From: Billgrantia campisalis
GTDB taxonomy: Bacteria; Pseudomonadota; Gammaproteobacteria; Pseudomonadales; Halomonadaceae
Assembly (NCBI RefSeq): GCF_022341425.1
Contig: NZ_JABFUC010000010.1
Span: forward strand, 62,001 to 126,000
Reading direction: 5' to 3'
Length of the DNA stretch: 64,000 nt
Positions 1 to 9,439 of this stretch are shown here, piece after piece. The position numbers were made by a program, and so were the translations under genes. Numbering within the stretch: the first letter of the stretch is position 1; the number at the start of each line of letters is the position of its first letter. The notes below the pieces were generated by a model that was not told where the DNA came from, ran no database searches, and was given only the letters and a program-made list of their open reading frames with translations.

Positions 1-747
1 CTCGCTGCGGGAAGCGGGCCGATCTTCCAATTGGCACGCAGTTTCCGTGATGGCGAGGTGGGGCGCCGCCACAACCTCGAGTTCACTATGCTGGAGTGGT
101 ACCGGCCGGGGTTTTCCCTCGATGCGCTGATCGATGAAACGGCCGAGCTGGTCGGCGCGGTGCTGGGCCCAGAACTGGGGGAAGAGGCGGGTCCGCTGCG
201 TCGGCGCCGTTACCGCGAGCTGTTCCGCGAGCACTTGGGGCTCGACCCCTTCCACGAGCCGCTGCCGGCGCTGCGCCGCCTGGCCGCCGAGCGGGGCGGG
301 CTGGATATGACCGATTCGCCCCGCGACGCCTGCCTCGATCTGCTGATCAGCCTCGAGATCGAGCCGACGCTGGGGCGAGACGGTCTCGACGTGGTGGTGG
401 ACTACCCGGCCAGCCAGGCGGCCCTGGCGCGGCGCCACCGCGATCCCGAGGACGGTGAGTGGGTGGCCTCGCGCTTCGAGGTGTATCGGGCGGGGCTGGA
501 GCTCGCCAACGGTTACGATGAGCTCACCGACGCCCAAGAGCAGCGCGCCCGCTTCGCCGCGGACAACGCCGAACGCCGCGCGGCGGGGCTGCCCGAGGTG
601 GATGTCGACGCGCGCCTGCTCGCGGCCCTGGAGCACGGCATGCCGGCGGGCAGCGGGGTGGCGCTCGGCCTCGACCGACTGATCCAGCTGGCGCTGGGCA
701 AGCAGAGCGTGGCCGAGGTGATGGCCTTCGCCACGCCGCGCTGCTAG
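1..747 (+). CDS. epmA: EF-P--(R)-beta-lysine ligase EpmA (5' end outside window)
   Basis: This is the C-terminal 248 residues of a class II lysyl-tRNA-synthetase-like enzyme that attaches beta-lysine to elongation factor P instead of to tRNA. The reading frame is open from base 1 and its first residues ([19 protein letters not shown]) are internal to the family, so the true start lies upstream; the TTG at 31 is not the start. Motif 2 ([11 protein letters not shown]...MLEWY) and motif 3 ([15 protein letters not shown]) of the class II fold are both present. The stop codon overlaps the stop of the convergent psd gene by 4 bp (744-747), so no terminator space is left. EpmB, the aminomutase partner, is not in the window. 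Confidence 0.93.
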   Translation, partial: LAAGSGPIFQLARSFRDGEVGRRHNLEFTMLEWYRPGFSLDALIDETAELVGAVLGPELGEEAGPLRRRRYRELFREHLGLDPFHEPLPALRRLAAERGGLDMTDSPRDACLDLLISLEIEPTLGRDGLDVVVDYPASQAALARRHRDPEDGEWVASRFEVYRAGLELANGYDELTDAQEQRARFAADNAERRAAGLPEVDVDARLLAALEHGMPAGSGVALGLDRLIQLALGKQSVAEVMAFATPRC

Positions 748-1730
748 ATGCGCGAGGCCAGGGCGCCGGGGGGAAGTCGAAGCGGAGGTCCTATGCCAGG
801 GATGGCATCGGTAGCGCCCAGGGATGGGTTCACAGCGCCTCCGCGATGGTCCGGCACCCCGGGACTTTCCGCCGGGAAAGCCCTGGCCCAGTGAGTCAGC
901 TCCCCCAACGACTGCCCCATCTGCACCTTGGCGTCGGGCTCGAGACCCTCGGCGAAGGCGACCGGCTCGGCGAAGCCCATCACCACCGTGGAGCCGAGCT
1001 TGAAGCGGCCCATCTCCGCGCCCTTTTCGAGGCGCACCGGCGTGTCGAAGCGCAGGCGCTGCACGCCGCCGCGGGGCAGCGGGGTGATCTGGCCGGCCCA
1101 TACCGTCTCGATGGCGGCGACGATCATCGCCCCCACCAGTACCAGCACCATGGGGCCGTGCTCGGTATCGAAGTGGCAGACCAGCCGCTCGTTGCGGGCG
1201 AAGAGGTTGGGCACGTGCCGGGTGGTGGCGGCGTTGACCGAGAACAGCCGCCCCGGCACATAGACCATCTCGGTGAGTGTGCCCGCCAGCGGCATATGCA
1301 CCCGGTGGTAGTCCTTGGGCGACAGGTAGACGGTGGCGAAGCTGCCGCCCAGGTAGCGCTGCGCCGCCTCGCCGTCGCCGCCCAGCAGGTCGGCCATGGC
1401 GAAGCGGTGCCCCTTGGCCTGGATCAGCTGTCCCGCGGTCACGGCGCCGAACTGCGACAGGGTGCCGTCGGCGGGGCACAGCAGGCCGTCGCCCAGGGGG
1501 CGGGCCTCGGGCGTCAGCGGGCGGGTGAAGAAGTCGTTGAAGCTGGCGTAGGCGGTCGGCTCGGGCTCGGCGGCCTGGCGCATATCGACCTTGAAGCGCC
1601 GGATAAAGGCCTTGATCAGCAGGTTCTTGAGCCAGCCGATCCGCGTCTCGGCGAGTCGGCCCACCAGCCGCGAGAGCAGATGGTGGGGGAGCGGGTATTG
1701 GATCAGAGCAAAGAGTTTGGCAAGTGACAC
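744..1730 (-). CDS. psd: phosphatidylserine decarboxylase, proenzyme
   Basis: Psd makes phosphatidylethanolamine from phosphatidylserine at the inner membrane. The pyruvoyl-forming self-cleavage motif LGST is present with the serine at about residue 247, and the upstream proenzyme motifs ([21 protein letters not shown]) are intact. At 328 aa it is longer than usual: the recognisable family sequence ends near residue 280. The last ~45 residues are encoded by an intergenic repeat (core 782-844), which reads through to the epmA stop. The ATG at 1730 lies 15 bp downstream of the rhdA stop, so the two are probably one transcript. The enzyme call is firm; whether the tail is functional is unknown. 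Confidence 0.95.
   Translation of the reverse strand: MSLAKLFALIQYPLPHHLLSRLVGRLAETRIGWLKNLLIKAFIRRFKVDMRQAAEPEPTAYASFNDFFTRPLTPEARPLGDGLLCPADGTLSQFGAVTAGQLIQAKGHRFAMADLLGGDGEAAQRYLGGSFATVYLSPKDYHRVHMPLAGTLTEMVYVPGRLFSVNAATTRHVPNLFARNERLVCHFDTEHGPMVLVLVGAMIVAAIETVWAGQITPLPRGGVQRLRFDTPVRLEKGAEMGRFKLGSTVVMGFAEPVAFAEGLEPDAKVQMGQSLGELTHWARAFPAESPGVPDHRGGAVNPSLGATDAIPGIGPPLRLPPGALASRI
769..890. repeat. structured intergenic repeat, copy A
   Basis: A 63-bp core (782-844) is bounded by 7-bp inverted arms GCGGAGG/CCTCCGC. It holds an inner hairpin ATGCCA-GGGA-TGGCAT (793-808) and the conserved stretch CCCAGGGATGGGTTCACAG. The same element recurs at 4398-4460 (reverse orientation) and 11460-11603. 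Flanking sequence to about 890 (CCGGCACCCCGGG...) is shared with the third copy. This copy lies inside the 3' end of psd. Confidence 0.85.
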
Positions 1731-1745
1731 GTAAGGGTTTCCGTT

Positions 1746-2576
1746 CTATTTTTCGATGGGCGTATCGTCGCGGTTACCCCATTCCATCCAGGAGCCGCCG
1801 TAGCCGCGCATGCGCTCGAAGCCCAGCGCCCGGCCCACCAGCCAGGTGAAACCGCTGCGGTGGTGGCTCTGGCAGTGGGTGACCACTTCCATGTCCGGGG
1901 TCAGGCCCAGGGCCTCGAGTTCGGTGATCAGCTCGGCGTAGTCGCGAATGCGCAGGCCGCGCTCCGGGTCCATGGCCCGGGTCCACTCCAGGTTCACGGC
2001 GCCGGGGATATGGCCCAGGCGCTTATTGTTGCCGCGCTCGCCGCGGTACTCCTCCGGTGAGCGGGCGTCCCAGATGGCGAAGCCTTTCTCACCGAGGCGC
2101 TCGACCAGCTCGAGCCGATCGATCGCCACCTCGGGATGCAGGATCTCGGCCTCGTAGTCGCTGGGCGAGGGGGCATGGGGCTCGGTGGAGAGCGGCAGCT
2201 CGGCCTGGCGCCAGGCGTGGATGCCGCCGTTGAGATAGGAGTAGCGGCTGTGGCCGATCAGCTCCAGGGTCCACAGCAGGCGCCCGGCCCAGCCGCCGCC
2301 CTCGTCGTCGTAGGCCACCACGTGGGTATCGCGGGTCAGGCCCAGCGACGAGAACAGCCGTGATAACGCCTCGGCGGAGGGCGCATCGCTGGGGGCGTCC
2401 CCCTCACCGCGCAGCAGCAGGCGGTGGTCGAGGTAGATCGCCCCGGGGACATGCCCCTCCTGGTAGCTGTCGGCGCGCAGTGGCACGTCGATGATCAACA
2501 GCTGCGGTTCGTCGATATGCGCGGCGAGCTGTTCGGGCTCGACGATCAGCGGTAGCAGGTTGGCTTCAGAGCTCAT
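1746..2576 (-). CDS. rhdA: rhodanese-type sulfurtransferase
   Basis: A two-domain sulfurtransferase of 276 aa that moves sulfane sulfur (thiosulfate or mercaptopyruvate to cyanide or thiols). The N-terminal rhodanese domain is inactive-like and the C-terminal domain carries the catalytic cysteine in the loop HCQSHHRSG. That loop resembles the CQTHHRS loop of Azotobacter RhdA rather than the CRKGVT or CGSGVT loops of TST and MST enzymes. The ATG at 2576 is chosen because AGGAGGTG precedes it; a longer frame reaches 2831 but overlaps rsgA and has no family similarity. Its place between rsgA and psd matches the order I recall in Pseudomonas. Physiological donor and acceptor cannot be told from sequence. 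Confidence 0.92.
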   Translation of the reverse strand: MSSEANLLPLIVEPEQLAAHIDEPQLLIIDVPLRADSYQEGHVPGAIYLDHRLLLRGEGDAPSDAPSAEALSRLFSSLGLTRDTHVVAYDDEGGGWAGRLLWTLELIGHSRYSYLNGGIHAWRQAELPLSTEPHAPSPSDYEAEILHPEVAIDRLELVERLGEKGFAIWDARSPEEYRGERGNNKRLGHIPGAVNLEWTRAMDPERGLRIRDYAELITELEALGLTPDMEVVTHCQSHHRSGFTWLVGRALGFERMRGYGGSWMEWGNRDDTPIEK

Positions 2577-2646
2577 GACACACCTCCTGTTTCTCTTGTC
2601 CTGGGGCCCGGCCGGGGCTGGGCAGTATCGCCGCCTGCCGAGGCCG

Positions 2647-3678
2647 TCAGGTCTCACCGAGACTGTCGACGATCCGTCGATAGCTGGCAAAGCGTTGGGG
2701 ATGAATGTCGCCCCGCTCCACGGCCGCCAGCAGCGCACAGCCGGGCTCCTGGCGATGTCGGCAGTCGCGGAAGCGGCAGCGGCCCAGCAGCGGGCGAAAT
2801 TCGATGAAGCCTTCGGCGACCTGCTGCTCATCGAGGTGGGTCAGCCCGAACTCGCGAATGCCCGGCGAATCGATCAGCTCCCCCCCGCGCGAGGCGGGCA
2901 GGCGATAGAGCCGCGCCGTGGTGGTGGTATGGGTGCCCTTGCGCGAATCCTTCGACAGCGCGCCGATGCGAAGTTCCTCATCGGGCAATAAGCGGTCGAT
3001 CAACGAGGACTTGCCCACCCCGCTCTGGCCGACGAACACCGAGGTGCGCCCGTCGAGGCGCTTGAGCAGGGCGGCAAGCCCCGTCGCCTCGGCGGTGGTA
3101 GTGGTCACCACCGGGTAGCCCAGGGCCGCGTAGCGCTCGAGCAGGGCCATGAGCTCGCCGCCGCCCTCCGGCAGCAGGTCGATCTTGTTGAGCACCAGCA
3201 CCGGGGCGATGCCGGTGGCCTCGGCGGCGACCAGGTAGCGGTCGATGAGGTTGGCATGGGGGGCCGGTTCCACGGCGAAGACGATCAGGATCTGGTCGAT
3301 GTTGGCGGCCACCGGCTTGAGCTGACCGCGGGCGTCGGGGCGCTCCAGCACGCTTGTGCGCTCGCCGCGTGCCACCACCACGCCGTCCACCACCCGGCCC
3401 TGGTCGTCCTCGGCGGCGCGCCACACCACCCGGTCGCCGGTAACCAGCCCCTCGAGATTGGCGCGCAGGTGGCAGCGCAGCGTGGTCCCGTCCTCGCCGC
3501 GAACGTCCAGGGTGCGCCCGAAGTGGGCGATCACCCGGCCGGGCCGCTCGGGGCCGTATTCGCCGGCGGCGAGCCTCTGTGCCTCCCGGGCATCGCGCTG
3601 CCCGGCGCGGCGATTGCGCTCGGCCTGAACCTTCTCGATGCGCCAGCGCTGCTGGCGGCTCAACTTACGTTTGCTCAT
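2647..3678 (-). CDS. rsgA: ribosome small-subunit GTPase RsgA (YjeQ)
   Basis: A circularly permuted GTPase that checks late 30S subunit maturation. The permuted order is visible: G4 (NKID, residues 164-167) precedes G1 (GQSGVGKSS, 217-225), then the switch motif [10 protein letters not shown] and G3 DSPGIRE. An N-terminal OB fold and a C-terminal zinc-binding segment ([14 protein letters not shown]) complete the family architecture. The length of 343 aa is typical. The frame runs on to 4359, but the ATG at 3678 starts the conserved [10 protein letters not shown] and the extension lies over orn. It is divergent from orn, with a perfect palindrome at 3694-3715 between them. Confidence 0.96.
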   Translation of the reverse strand: MSKRKLSRQQRWRIEKVQAERNRRAGQRDAREAQRLAAGEYGPERPGRVIAHFGRTLDVRGEDGTTLRCHLRANLEGLVTGDRVVWRAAEDDQGRVVDGVVVARGERTSVLERPDARGQLKPVAANIDQILIVFAVEPAPHANLIDRYLVAAEATGIAPVLVLNKIDLLPEGGGELMALLERYAALGYPVVTTTTAEATGLAALLKRLDGRTSVFVGQSGVGKSSLIDRLLPDEELRIGALSKDSRKGTHTTTTARLYRLPASRGGELIDSPGIREFGLTHLDEQQVAEGFIEFRPLLGRCRFRDCRHRQEPGCALLAAVERGDIHPQRFASYRRIVDSLGET

Positions 3679-3693
3679 GGGCGCCCGAAGATC

Positions 3694-3715
3694 GTTACAA
3701 TGTCGGCATTGTAAC
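3694..3715. promoter_or_regulatory. perfect 9-bp inverted repeat between rsgA and orn
   Basis: GTTACAATG, a 4-base spacer TCGG, then CATTGTAAC. It sits 16 bp from the rsgA start and 51 bp from the orn start. Each arm contains TACAAT, a fair -10 hexamer, one on each strand, so it may hold overlapping divergent -10 elements or a dimeric operator. No convincing -35 was found on either side. Confidence 0.5.
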
Positions 3716-3765
3716 CAGCGTGGCCCGGCCTGTCCTGCTGCGCGATTTTTGCTGGAGTCTGCCCC

Positions 3766-4350
3766 ATGACCGATACCCCCGCCCCGCGCCAGGACCTGCT
3801 GGTGTGGATCGACCTGGAAATGACCGGGCTGGACCCGAACCGCGAGCGCATCATCGAGGTGGCGACCCTGATCACCGATAACGACCTCAACCTGGTGGCC
3901 GAGGGGCCGGTGATCGCCGTGCATCAGCCCGACAGCCTGCTCGATGCCATGGACAATTGGAATCAAAAGACCCACGGCGAGTCGGGGCTGGTGGCCCGCG
4001 TCAAGGCGAGCCGGGTCGATACCGCCGAGGCCGAGCGACGCACCCTCGAGTTTCTCAAGGCCCACGTGAAGCCCGGCGCCTCGCCGATGTGCGGCAACAG
4101 CGTGCACCAGGACCGGCGCTTCCTGGAGCGGGAGATGCCCGAGCTGCTGGCCTTCTTCCACTACCGCAACCTGGACGTCTCGACCCTCAAGGAACTGGCC
4201 AAACGCTGGAACCCCGGCGCCAAGGCGGGCTTCGAGAAGCGCAACACCCACCAGGCGCTGGACGACATTCGCGAATCGGTCGCCGAGCTGGCCCACTACC
4301 GCAATACGTTTTTGCGCCTGGCGGGCAGCGAGCGCGATGAGGAGGAGTGA
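3766..4350 (+). CDS. orn: oligoribonuclease
   Basis: A 3'-5' exoribonuclease of the DEDDh family (194 aa) that degrades 2-5 nt RNA fragments, including pGpG from cyclic-di-GMP turnover. ExoI motif [10 protein letters not shown] (residues 15-24), the central aspartate ([11 protein letters not shown]) and ExoIII ([14 protein letters not shown]) are intact. The start at 3766 begins the conserved N-terminus. Structured repeat copy B follows just downstream of the stop. Confidence 0.97.
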   Translation: MTDTPAPRQDLLVWIDLEMTGLDPNRERIIEVATLITDNDLNLVAEGPVIAVHQPDSLLDAMDNWNQKTHGESGLVARVKASRVDTAEAERRTLEFLKAHVKPGASPMCGNSVHQDRRFLEREMPELLAFFHYRNLDVSTLKELAKRWNPGAKAGFEKRNTHQALDDIRESVAELAHYRNTFLRLAGSERDEEE

Positions 4351-4379
4351 AAGGTTCAAAGCATCTCTCGCCGCGGCTT

Positions 4380-4485
4380 ACCTGGCGACAGGGTTTCGCG
4401 GAGGCGCTGTGAACCCATCCCTGGGCGCTACATTTGCCATCCCTGGCAAATGACCTCCGCTCCACCCTGTCCCCAGCGCCGCTAG
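4380..4485. repeat. structured intergenic repeat, copy B
   Basis: A 63-bp core at 4398-4460 in the opposite orientation to copy A, of exactly the same length, bounded by GCGGAGG/CCTCCGC. The inner hairpin is ATTTGCCA-TCCC-TGGCAAAT (4432-4451), a perfect 8-bp stem that differs from copy A by paired changes. It occupies part of the 292-bp orn-queG gap; in the rest (4486-4642) I see no gene. Confidence 0.85.
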
Positions 4486-4642
4486 CGTTGATGGCTTGAA
4501 AAAAGGCTACGCCCTGTCCAGGCAGCGCTGCGCGCTGCTTCGCCCGGTAAACCGGCCTCCCACGGCAGGCATCTACGGTTGCCGAGTCACTCCCCCAGCG
4601 CCGCTTGCCGGGGGAGAGGCTCGCATGCCATCCCATGAAGTG

Positions 4643-5770
4643 TCAGCCGCTGGCGATCAACCGCTGGCGCTTTTCCCGCTGCCGGCCGAGCGCCCAGCGC
4701 ACGTGCTCGCGCACCAGGTCGGAGGGGTAGGGCAGGCGCGCCAGCAGGGCCGCCTCCACCGCTTCGCTCCAGGGGGCGTTGCCCAGGCCCACGGCGAGGT
4801 TGCGCAGCCAGCGCTCGTAGCCGATGCGGCGGATCGGGCTGCCGGCGGTCTTGTCGAGAAACTCCTCCTCCCCCCAGGCGAACAGCGACACCAGGCTGGC
4901 GCGGTCCAGGTCGTGGCGCGGGGCGAAGTCGTCTTCGCTGGTCGCGCGGGCGAAGCGGGTGAAGGGACAGACCAGCTGGCAGTCGTCGCAGCCGAACACC
5001 CGGTTGCCCATGGCCTCGCGAAAGCGCTCAGGAATGGCGCCGAACAGCTCGATGGTCAAATAGGAGATGCAGGCCCGGGCATCGACCACCCGGTCCTCGA
5101 CGATGGCGTCGGTGGGGCAGGCGCTGCGGCAGGCGCTGCAGCTGCCGCAGTGCTCGCTTTCGAAGGGCGGGTCGACGGGCAGCGGCAGGTCGACGTAGAG
5201 CTCGCCGAGAAAGAACAGCGAGCCCGCCTTCGGATTGAGCAGCATGGCGTTCTTGCCCACCCAGCCGAGGCCCGCCTTGCGCGCCAGGGCGCGCTCCATC
5301 ACCGGCGCCGAGTCGACGAAGGCGCGATAGCCGAAGGGGCCGGTCTTCTCCTCGATCCACTTGGCCAGGGTCGCCAGGCGCTTGCGCATGAGCTTGTGAT
5401 AGTCGCGGCCCACCGCGTAGCGCGATACGTAGGCGGTCTCCGGCTGACCCAGCACCTTGGCGCTCTCCACCTCGGCGGGCAGGTAGTCCAGGCGTACGCT
5501 GATCACCCTCAAAGTGCCCGGCACCAGCTCCTCGGGACGGGTGCGCTTGGTGCCATGCTTGGCCATGAAGCCCATCTCGCCGTGGTAGCCGGCGTCCAGC
5601 CAGCGCTGCAGATGCGCCTCGTCGGCGGCAAGGTCGACATCGGCGATGCCGACCTGCTGGAACCCCAGCTCGCGGCCCCAGGTCTTGATGGTGTCCGCCA
5701 GGGCCGCAAGCTCGGTGTCGTCCAGGGCGGTGGGGGCTGTGGAGGAGACTGCTTTAGAGAGGGCTGTCAT
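4643..5770 (-). CDS. queG: epoxyqueuosine reductase QueG
   Basis: Cobalamin-dependent iron-sulfur enzyme performing the last step of queuosine synthesis, epoxyqueuosine to queuosine in tRNA. Two 4Fe-4S ligand sets are visible: CGSCSACRSACP around residue 207, and CDDCQLVCP around 257. The N-terminal cobalamin-binding region and the C-terminal HEAT-like tail fit the 375-aa family length. Cobalamin dependence links loosely to cobO at 19.4 kb. The start is the ATG at 5770; it is divergent from nnr. Confidence 0.96.
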   Translation of the reverse strand: MTALSKAVSSTAPTALDDTELAALADTIKTWGRELGFQQVGIADVDLAADEAHLQRWLDAGYHGEMGFMAKHGTKRTRPEELVPGTLRVISVRLDYLPAEVESAKVLGQPETAYVSRYAVGRDYHKLMRKRLATLAKWIEEKTGPFGYRAFVDSAPVMERALARKAGLGWVGKNAMLLNPKAGSLFFLGELYVDLPLPVDPPFESEHCGSCSACRSACPTDAIVEDRVVDARACISYLTIELFGAIPERFREAMGNRVFGCDDCQLVCPFTRFARATSEDDFAPRHDLDRASLVSLFAWGEEEFLDKTAGSPIRRIGYERWLRNLAVGLGNAPWSEAVEAALLARLPYPSDLVREHVRWALGRQREKRQRLIASG

Positions 5771-5871
5771 GATCGAGGAAGAACCACGGAAAAGCGCGCG
5801 GGTGGGTTGGCGAAGTCGCCGTTGAGATTACACACTCCATGATAAAGCATCGCCAACTGGGGAGACACCGG

Positions 5872-7431
5872 ATGTCCAAGCGTCACTTCGACACAGCCGA
5901 CCGGGACACGGCCCGCCCGCCGCTGCGCCCGCTCTATCGCGCCGAGCAGGTCCGCGAGCTCGACCGGCGCACCATCGCCGACGGAATCGAAGGCTTCGCC
6001 CTGATGCAGCGCGCCGCCACCGCGGCCTGGCAGAGCCTCAAGGGTCGCTGGCCGGGGGTGCGGCGGTTGACCGTGCTGTGCGGCGGCGGCAACAACGGCG
6101 GCGATGGCCATGTGCTGGCGGCGCTGGCCGCGGTGGCCGGCGTCGAGGTGCAGCGGGTGGTGCTCAAGCCGGTGGACGAGCTCAGCGGCGATGCCGCCCG
6201 CGCCGCCGAGATGGCCAGCGCCGCCGGGGTCGGCCTGGTGCCCTGGCGCCCCGACCTGGCCTTCAGTGGCGAGGTGGTGGTCGATGCCCTGCTGGGCACC
6301 GGGCTCGGTGGCGAGGTGCGCGGTGACTTCCGCGACGCCATCGACGCCATCAACGCCAGCGGCCTGCCGGTGCTGGCCATCGACATTCCCTCGGGGCTGG
6401 CCGCCGATACCGGGGCCGAGCTGGGCGTGGCGGTACGCGCCACGCGCACGGTGACCTTCATCGGCGACAAGCTCGGCCTGCACACCGGCCGCGCCCCGGC
6501 GCTCACCGGCGAGGTGGATTTCCGCGCCCTGGGGGTGGATGCCGAGGCCCATGACGACCTGGTTCCGGTAGCCCGGCTGCTCGATGAGCGCCTGGTGGCC
6601 CGGCTGTTGTCGCCCCGCGCCCGCGATGCCCACAAGGGCGACATGGGCCACCTGCTGGTGCTGGGCGGTGCCCCCGGCTTCGGTGGGGCGGCGTTGCTGG
6701 CCAGCGAGGCCGCGGCGCGACTGGGGGCCGGCAAGATCAGTCTGGCCACGGCGCCGGCCCATGTCACCGCCTGCCTGGTGCGCCGCCCCGAGGTGATGGT
6801 CCATGGCGTGCGCGGCGCCGCCGACCTGGGCGAGCTGCCCGCCCAGGCCGACGTGCTGGCGGTGGGCCCGGGGCTGGGGCAGGGTAGCTGGGGGCAGGGC
6901 ATGCTGCAGGCGGCCCTGAACAGCCATCGTCCGCTGGTGGTGGATGCCGATGGCCTCAACCTGCTGGCGTCGCGCTTCACCGAAGCGCGTCGTGACGACT
7001 GGGTTCTTACCCCGCACCCCGGCGAGGCCGCGCGGCTGCTGGGCATCAGCCCCGCCGAGGTCGAGGCCGACCGCCCCGCCGCGGCGGTCGAGCTCCAGCG
7101 TCGCCGCGGTGGCGTGGTGGTGCTCAAGGGCGCCGGCAGCCTGGTGGCCGGCCCCGGCGGCGTGGCGGTCTGTCCCTACGGCAACCCGGGCATGGCCTCC
7201 GGCGGCATGGGCGATGCCCTCACCGGGATCCTGGGCGCGCTGCTGGCCCAGGGCCTGGCGCTGGAGAGTGCCGCCTGGCTGGGCGTGCTGGTGCATGCCC
7301 TGGCCGCCGACCGGGCCGCCGAAGATGGCGGGGAGCGTGGTCTGCTGGCCGGCGATCTGGCATCCTATGCGCGGACCTTGATCAACCCCAAGGCCCCCCC
7401 CCGAAACGGCGGGACGGTGAGGGCGTCGTGA
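5872..7431 (+). CDS. nnr: bifunctional NAD(P)HX epimerase / ADP-dependent dehydratase
   Basis: A repair enzyme that returns hydrated, inactive NADHX and NADPHX to active cofactors. The N-terminal YjeF_N epimerase domain shows GGGNNGGDGHVLA and DALLGTGL...FRDAIDAIN. The C-terminal ribokinase-like dehydratase shows VLTPHPGEAARLLG and the phosphate-binding GNPGMASGGMGDALTG. ATG 5872 (MSKRHFD) is preferred over the in-frame ATG at 5839 because GGGGAGA lies about 7 nt upstream; the protein is then 519 aa. It heads the nnr-tsaE-amiB-mutL overlap chain. Confidence 0.95.
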   Translation: MSKRHFDTADRDTARPPLRPLYRAEQVRELDRRTIADGIEGFALMQRAATAAWQSLKGRWPGVRRLTVLCGGGNNGGDGHVLAALAAVAGVEVQRVVLKPVDELSGDAARAAEMASAAGVGLVPWRPDLAFSGEVVVDALLGTGLGGEVRGDFRDAIDAINASGLPVLAIDIPSGLAADTGAELGVAVRATRTVTFIGDKLGLHTGRAPALTGEVDFRALGVDAEAHDDLVPVARLLDERLVARLLSPRARDAHKGDMGHLLVLGGAPGFGGAALLASEAAARLGAGKISLATAPAHVTACLVRRPEVMVHGVRGAADLGELPAQADVLAVGPGLGQGSWGQGMLQAALNSHRPLVVDADGLNLLASRFTEARRDDWVLTPHPGEAARLLGISPAEVEADRPAAAVELQRRRGGVVVLKGAGSLVAGPGGVAVCPYGNPGMASGGMGDALTGILGALLAQGLALESAAWLGVLVHALAADRAAEDGGERGLLAGDLASYARTLINPKAPPRNGGTVRAS

Positions 7432-7463
7432 TGCCAAGAGGCGGCGAAGAACAGAGGGTGAGG

Positions 7464-7964
7464 ATGCGTGTAAAGCTGGAAGATGAACAGCGCCAGGTCG
7501 CCTTCGGCGAGCGCCTGGGGCGCGCCCTGGGCGGCGAGGGCCGTGTTTACCTGGAAGGCGAGCTCGGCGCCGGCAAGACCACCCTGGCGCGGGGTATCCT
7601 GCGCGCCTACGGCTACCAGGGGGCGGTGAAGAGCCCCACTTACACGCTGGTCGAGCCCTATGCGCTCGATGGACAGCGCATCTACCACTTCGACCTCTAT
7701 CGCCTGGGCGATCCCGAGGAGCTGGAGTTCATCGGCGGGCGCGACCTGTTCGCCGACGATGCCCTCTGTCTGGTCGAGTGGCCCGCCCGCGGCAGCGGCT
7801 GGCTGCCGACGCCGGATCTGGTGGTGACCCTGAGCCTGGGCGATCCCGGCCGTGAGGCGCAGCTGGTCGCCGGCACCGACCACGGGGATGCCGTGCTGGC
7901 GCGGCTGGCCCGGGACGCTAAGCTGGAATTCGCGACCATCGAGCAGGAACGCAGACCATCGTGA
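7464..7964 (+). CDS. tsaE: tRNA t6A synthesis ATPase TsaE
   Basis: P-loop ATPase needed with TsaB, TsaC and TsaD for threonylcarbamoyladenosine at A37 of ANN-decoding tRNAs. Walker A is GELGAGKTTLARG; the family segments SPTYTLVEPY, HFDLYRL and LVEWP are present. ATG 7464 is preceded by GAGGGTGAGG and gives 166 aa, nearer the family norm than the GTG at 7428 (178 aa), which overlaps the nnr stop. Both starts are possible. The last codons overlap the amiB start. Confidence 0.95.
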   Translation: MRVKLEDEQRQVAFGERLGRALGGEGRVYLEGELGAGKTTLARGILRAYGYQGAVKSPTYTLVEPYALDGQRIYHFDLYRLGDPEELEFIGGRDLFADDALCLVEWPARGSGWLPTPDLVVTLSLGDPGREAQLVAGTDHGDAVLARLARDAKLEFATIEQERRPS

Positions 7965-9439
7965 TGACGATCCGATCCCTTGGCCCCGCGGCGCTTGCCC
8001 GATGCTGGTACCTGACGCTGTTACTGGCACTGAGCCTGGTGCTGCTCGGTGGCACGGCCCAGGCGGCCCAGGTCGATAACGTTCGGCTGTGGGCGGCGCC
8101 CGACCACGCCCGCCTGGTGTTCGATCTCTCGACCCACGCCGAGGCCAATGTCTTCACCCTGGACGACCCGCGACGGCTGGTCATCGACCTCGACGACAGC
8201 GGCCTCAATACCGACCTCGCCAAGCTGAACCTGGATGGCAGCGCCATCACCGGTGTGCGCAGCGGCGTGCGCGACGGTAGCGGGCTACGGGTGGTGCTGG
8301 AGCTCTCCCGGGAGGTGGAGCCCCGCCACTTCACGCTGCCGCCCAACGATCAGTACGGCCACCGCCTGGTGGTGGACATGGAGTACCCCGGCGAGAGCGC
8401 AGTGGAGAATCCCATCGACCCCATCGAGGCGATGATCCGCGAGCAGGAGATCGCCGCCAACCGCGGCCGTGCCGAGGGGAGCGAGGCGGCGCCCCAGGTG
8501 GGCCCCGAGCCGGCGGTGGCCAGCCAGCCGGCCAAGCCGCACCCGCGACGCGATATCATCATCGCCATCGACCCCGGCCACGGCGGCGAGGACCCGGGCG
8601 CCATCGGGCCCGGCGGAACCCGTGAGAAGGACGTCGTGATGGAGATCAGCCGCCGGCTGCAGAAATTGGTGGATGGCGCCGACGGCTTCCGGGCGGTAAT
8701 GATCCGCGACGGCGACTACTACATCGGGCTGCGCCAGCGCACGCGCATCGCCCGTGAGCAGAAGGCCGATTTCTTCGTCTCGGTGCATGCCGACGCCTTC
8801 AACAGCCCACGTCCCAGCGGCAGCTCGGTCTACGCGCTCTCCCAGCGCGGGGCCACCTCGGAGACCGCCCAGTGGCTGGCGGATAGCGAGAACCAGGCCG
8901 ACCTGATCGGCGGGGTGGACGGCAACCTGTCGCTCAACGACAAGGACGAGGTGCTGCGCGGCGTGCTGCTCGACCTGACCATGACCGCCACCCTCAACGA
9001 CTCGCTTTCCATCGGCGGCCAGGTGCTCGACCGGCTGGGGCAGGTCAATCGCCTGCACCGCAGCCGGGTGGAGCAGGCCGGCTTCATGGTGCTGAAGTCG
9101 CCGGATATCCCGTCGCTGCTGATCGAGACCGGCTTCATCTCCAACCCCGAGGAGGAGCGCCGCCTGCGCGACCCGGCGCATCAGCAGAAACTCGCCGAGG
9201 CGATCTTCGCCGGGCTGCGCGACCACTTCCGCCGCAACCCGCCGCCGGCCAGCCTGCTGGCCTGGCAGCGCGACAACCAGCGCAGCCCCACCAGCAACGA
9301 ATATCGCATTCAGCCCGGCGATACCCTGTCGCAGATCGCCTCCCGGCACGGCGTACCCGTCGGCCGGCTCAAGCAGGCCAACGAGCTCAACGGCGACGTG
9401 ATCCGGGTCGGGCAGGTGCTGCGGATTCCGCGTTCATGA
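7961..9439 (+). CDS. amiB: N-acetylmuramoyl-L-alanine amidase, AMIN-Amidase_3-LysM
   Basis: Periplasmic amidase that splits septal peptidoglycan. Order: signal peptide (residues ~1-36, ending AQA), AMIN domain (~37-145), a linker, zinc amidase domain (~195-420) and a C-terminal LysM ([18 protein letters not shown]...) at ~447-490. The zinc ligands and catalytic glutamates can be read in [32 protein letters not shown] and LIETGFISN. The GTG start at 7961 overlaps the tsaE stop by 4 bp. The LysM and AMIN combination fits AmiB, or AmiC-like proteins, activated by EnvC or NlpD. Confidence 0.95.
   Translation: MMTIRSLGPAALARCWYLTLLLALSLVLLGGTAQAAQVDNVRLWAAPDHARLVFDLSTHAEANVFTLDDPRRLVIDLDDSGLNTDLAKLNLDGSAITGVRSGVRDGSGLRVVLELSREVEPRHFTLPPNDQYGHRLVVDMEYPGESAVENPIDPIEAMIREQEIAANRGRAEGSEAAPQVGPEPAVASQPAKPHPRRDIIIAIDPGHGGEDPGAIGPGGTREKDVVMEISRRLQKLVDGADGFRAVMIRDGDYYIGLRQRTRIAREQKADFFVSVHADAFNSPRPSGSSVYALSQRGATSETAQWLADSENQADLIGGVDGNLSLNDKDEVLRGVLLDLTMTATLNDSLSIGGQVLDRLGQVNRLHRSRVEQAGFMVLKSPDIPSLLIETGFISNPEEERRLRDPAHQQKLAEAIFAGLRDHFRRNPPPASLLAWQRDNQRSPTSNEYRIQPGDTLSQIASRHGVPVGRLKQANELNGDVIRVGQVLRIPRS

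Noticed and set aside
5767..7437. 556-codon frame opposite nnr
   Set aside because: Shadow with repetitive H/Q/A/G composition.
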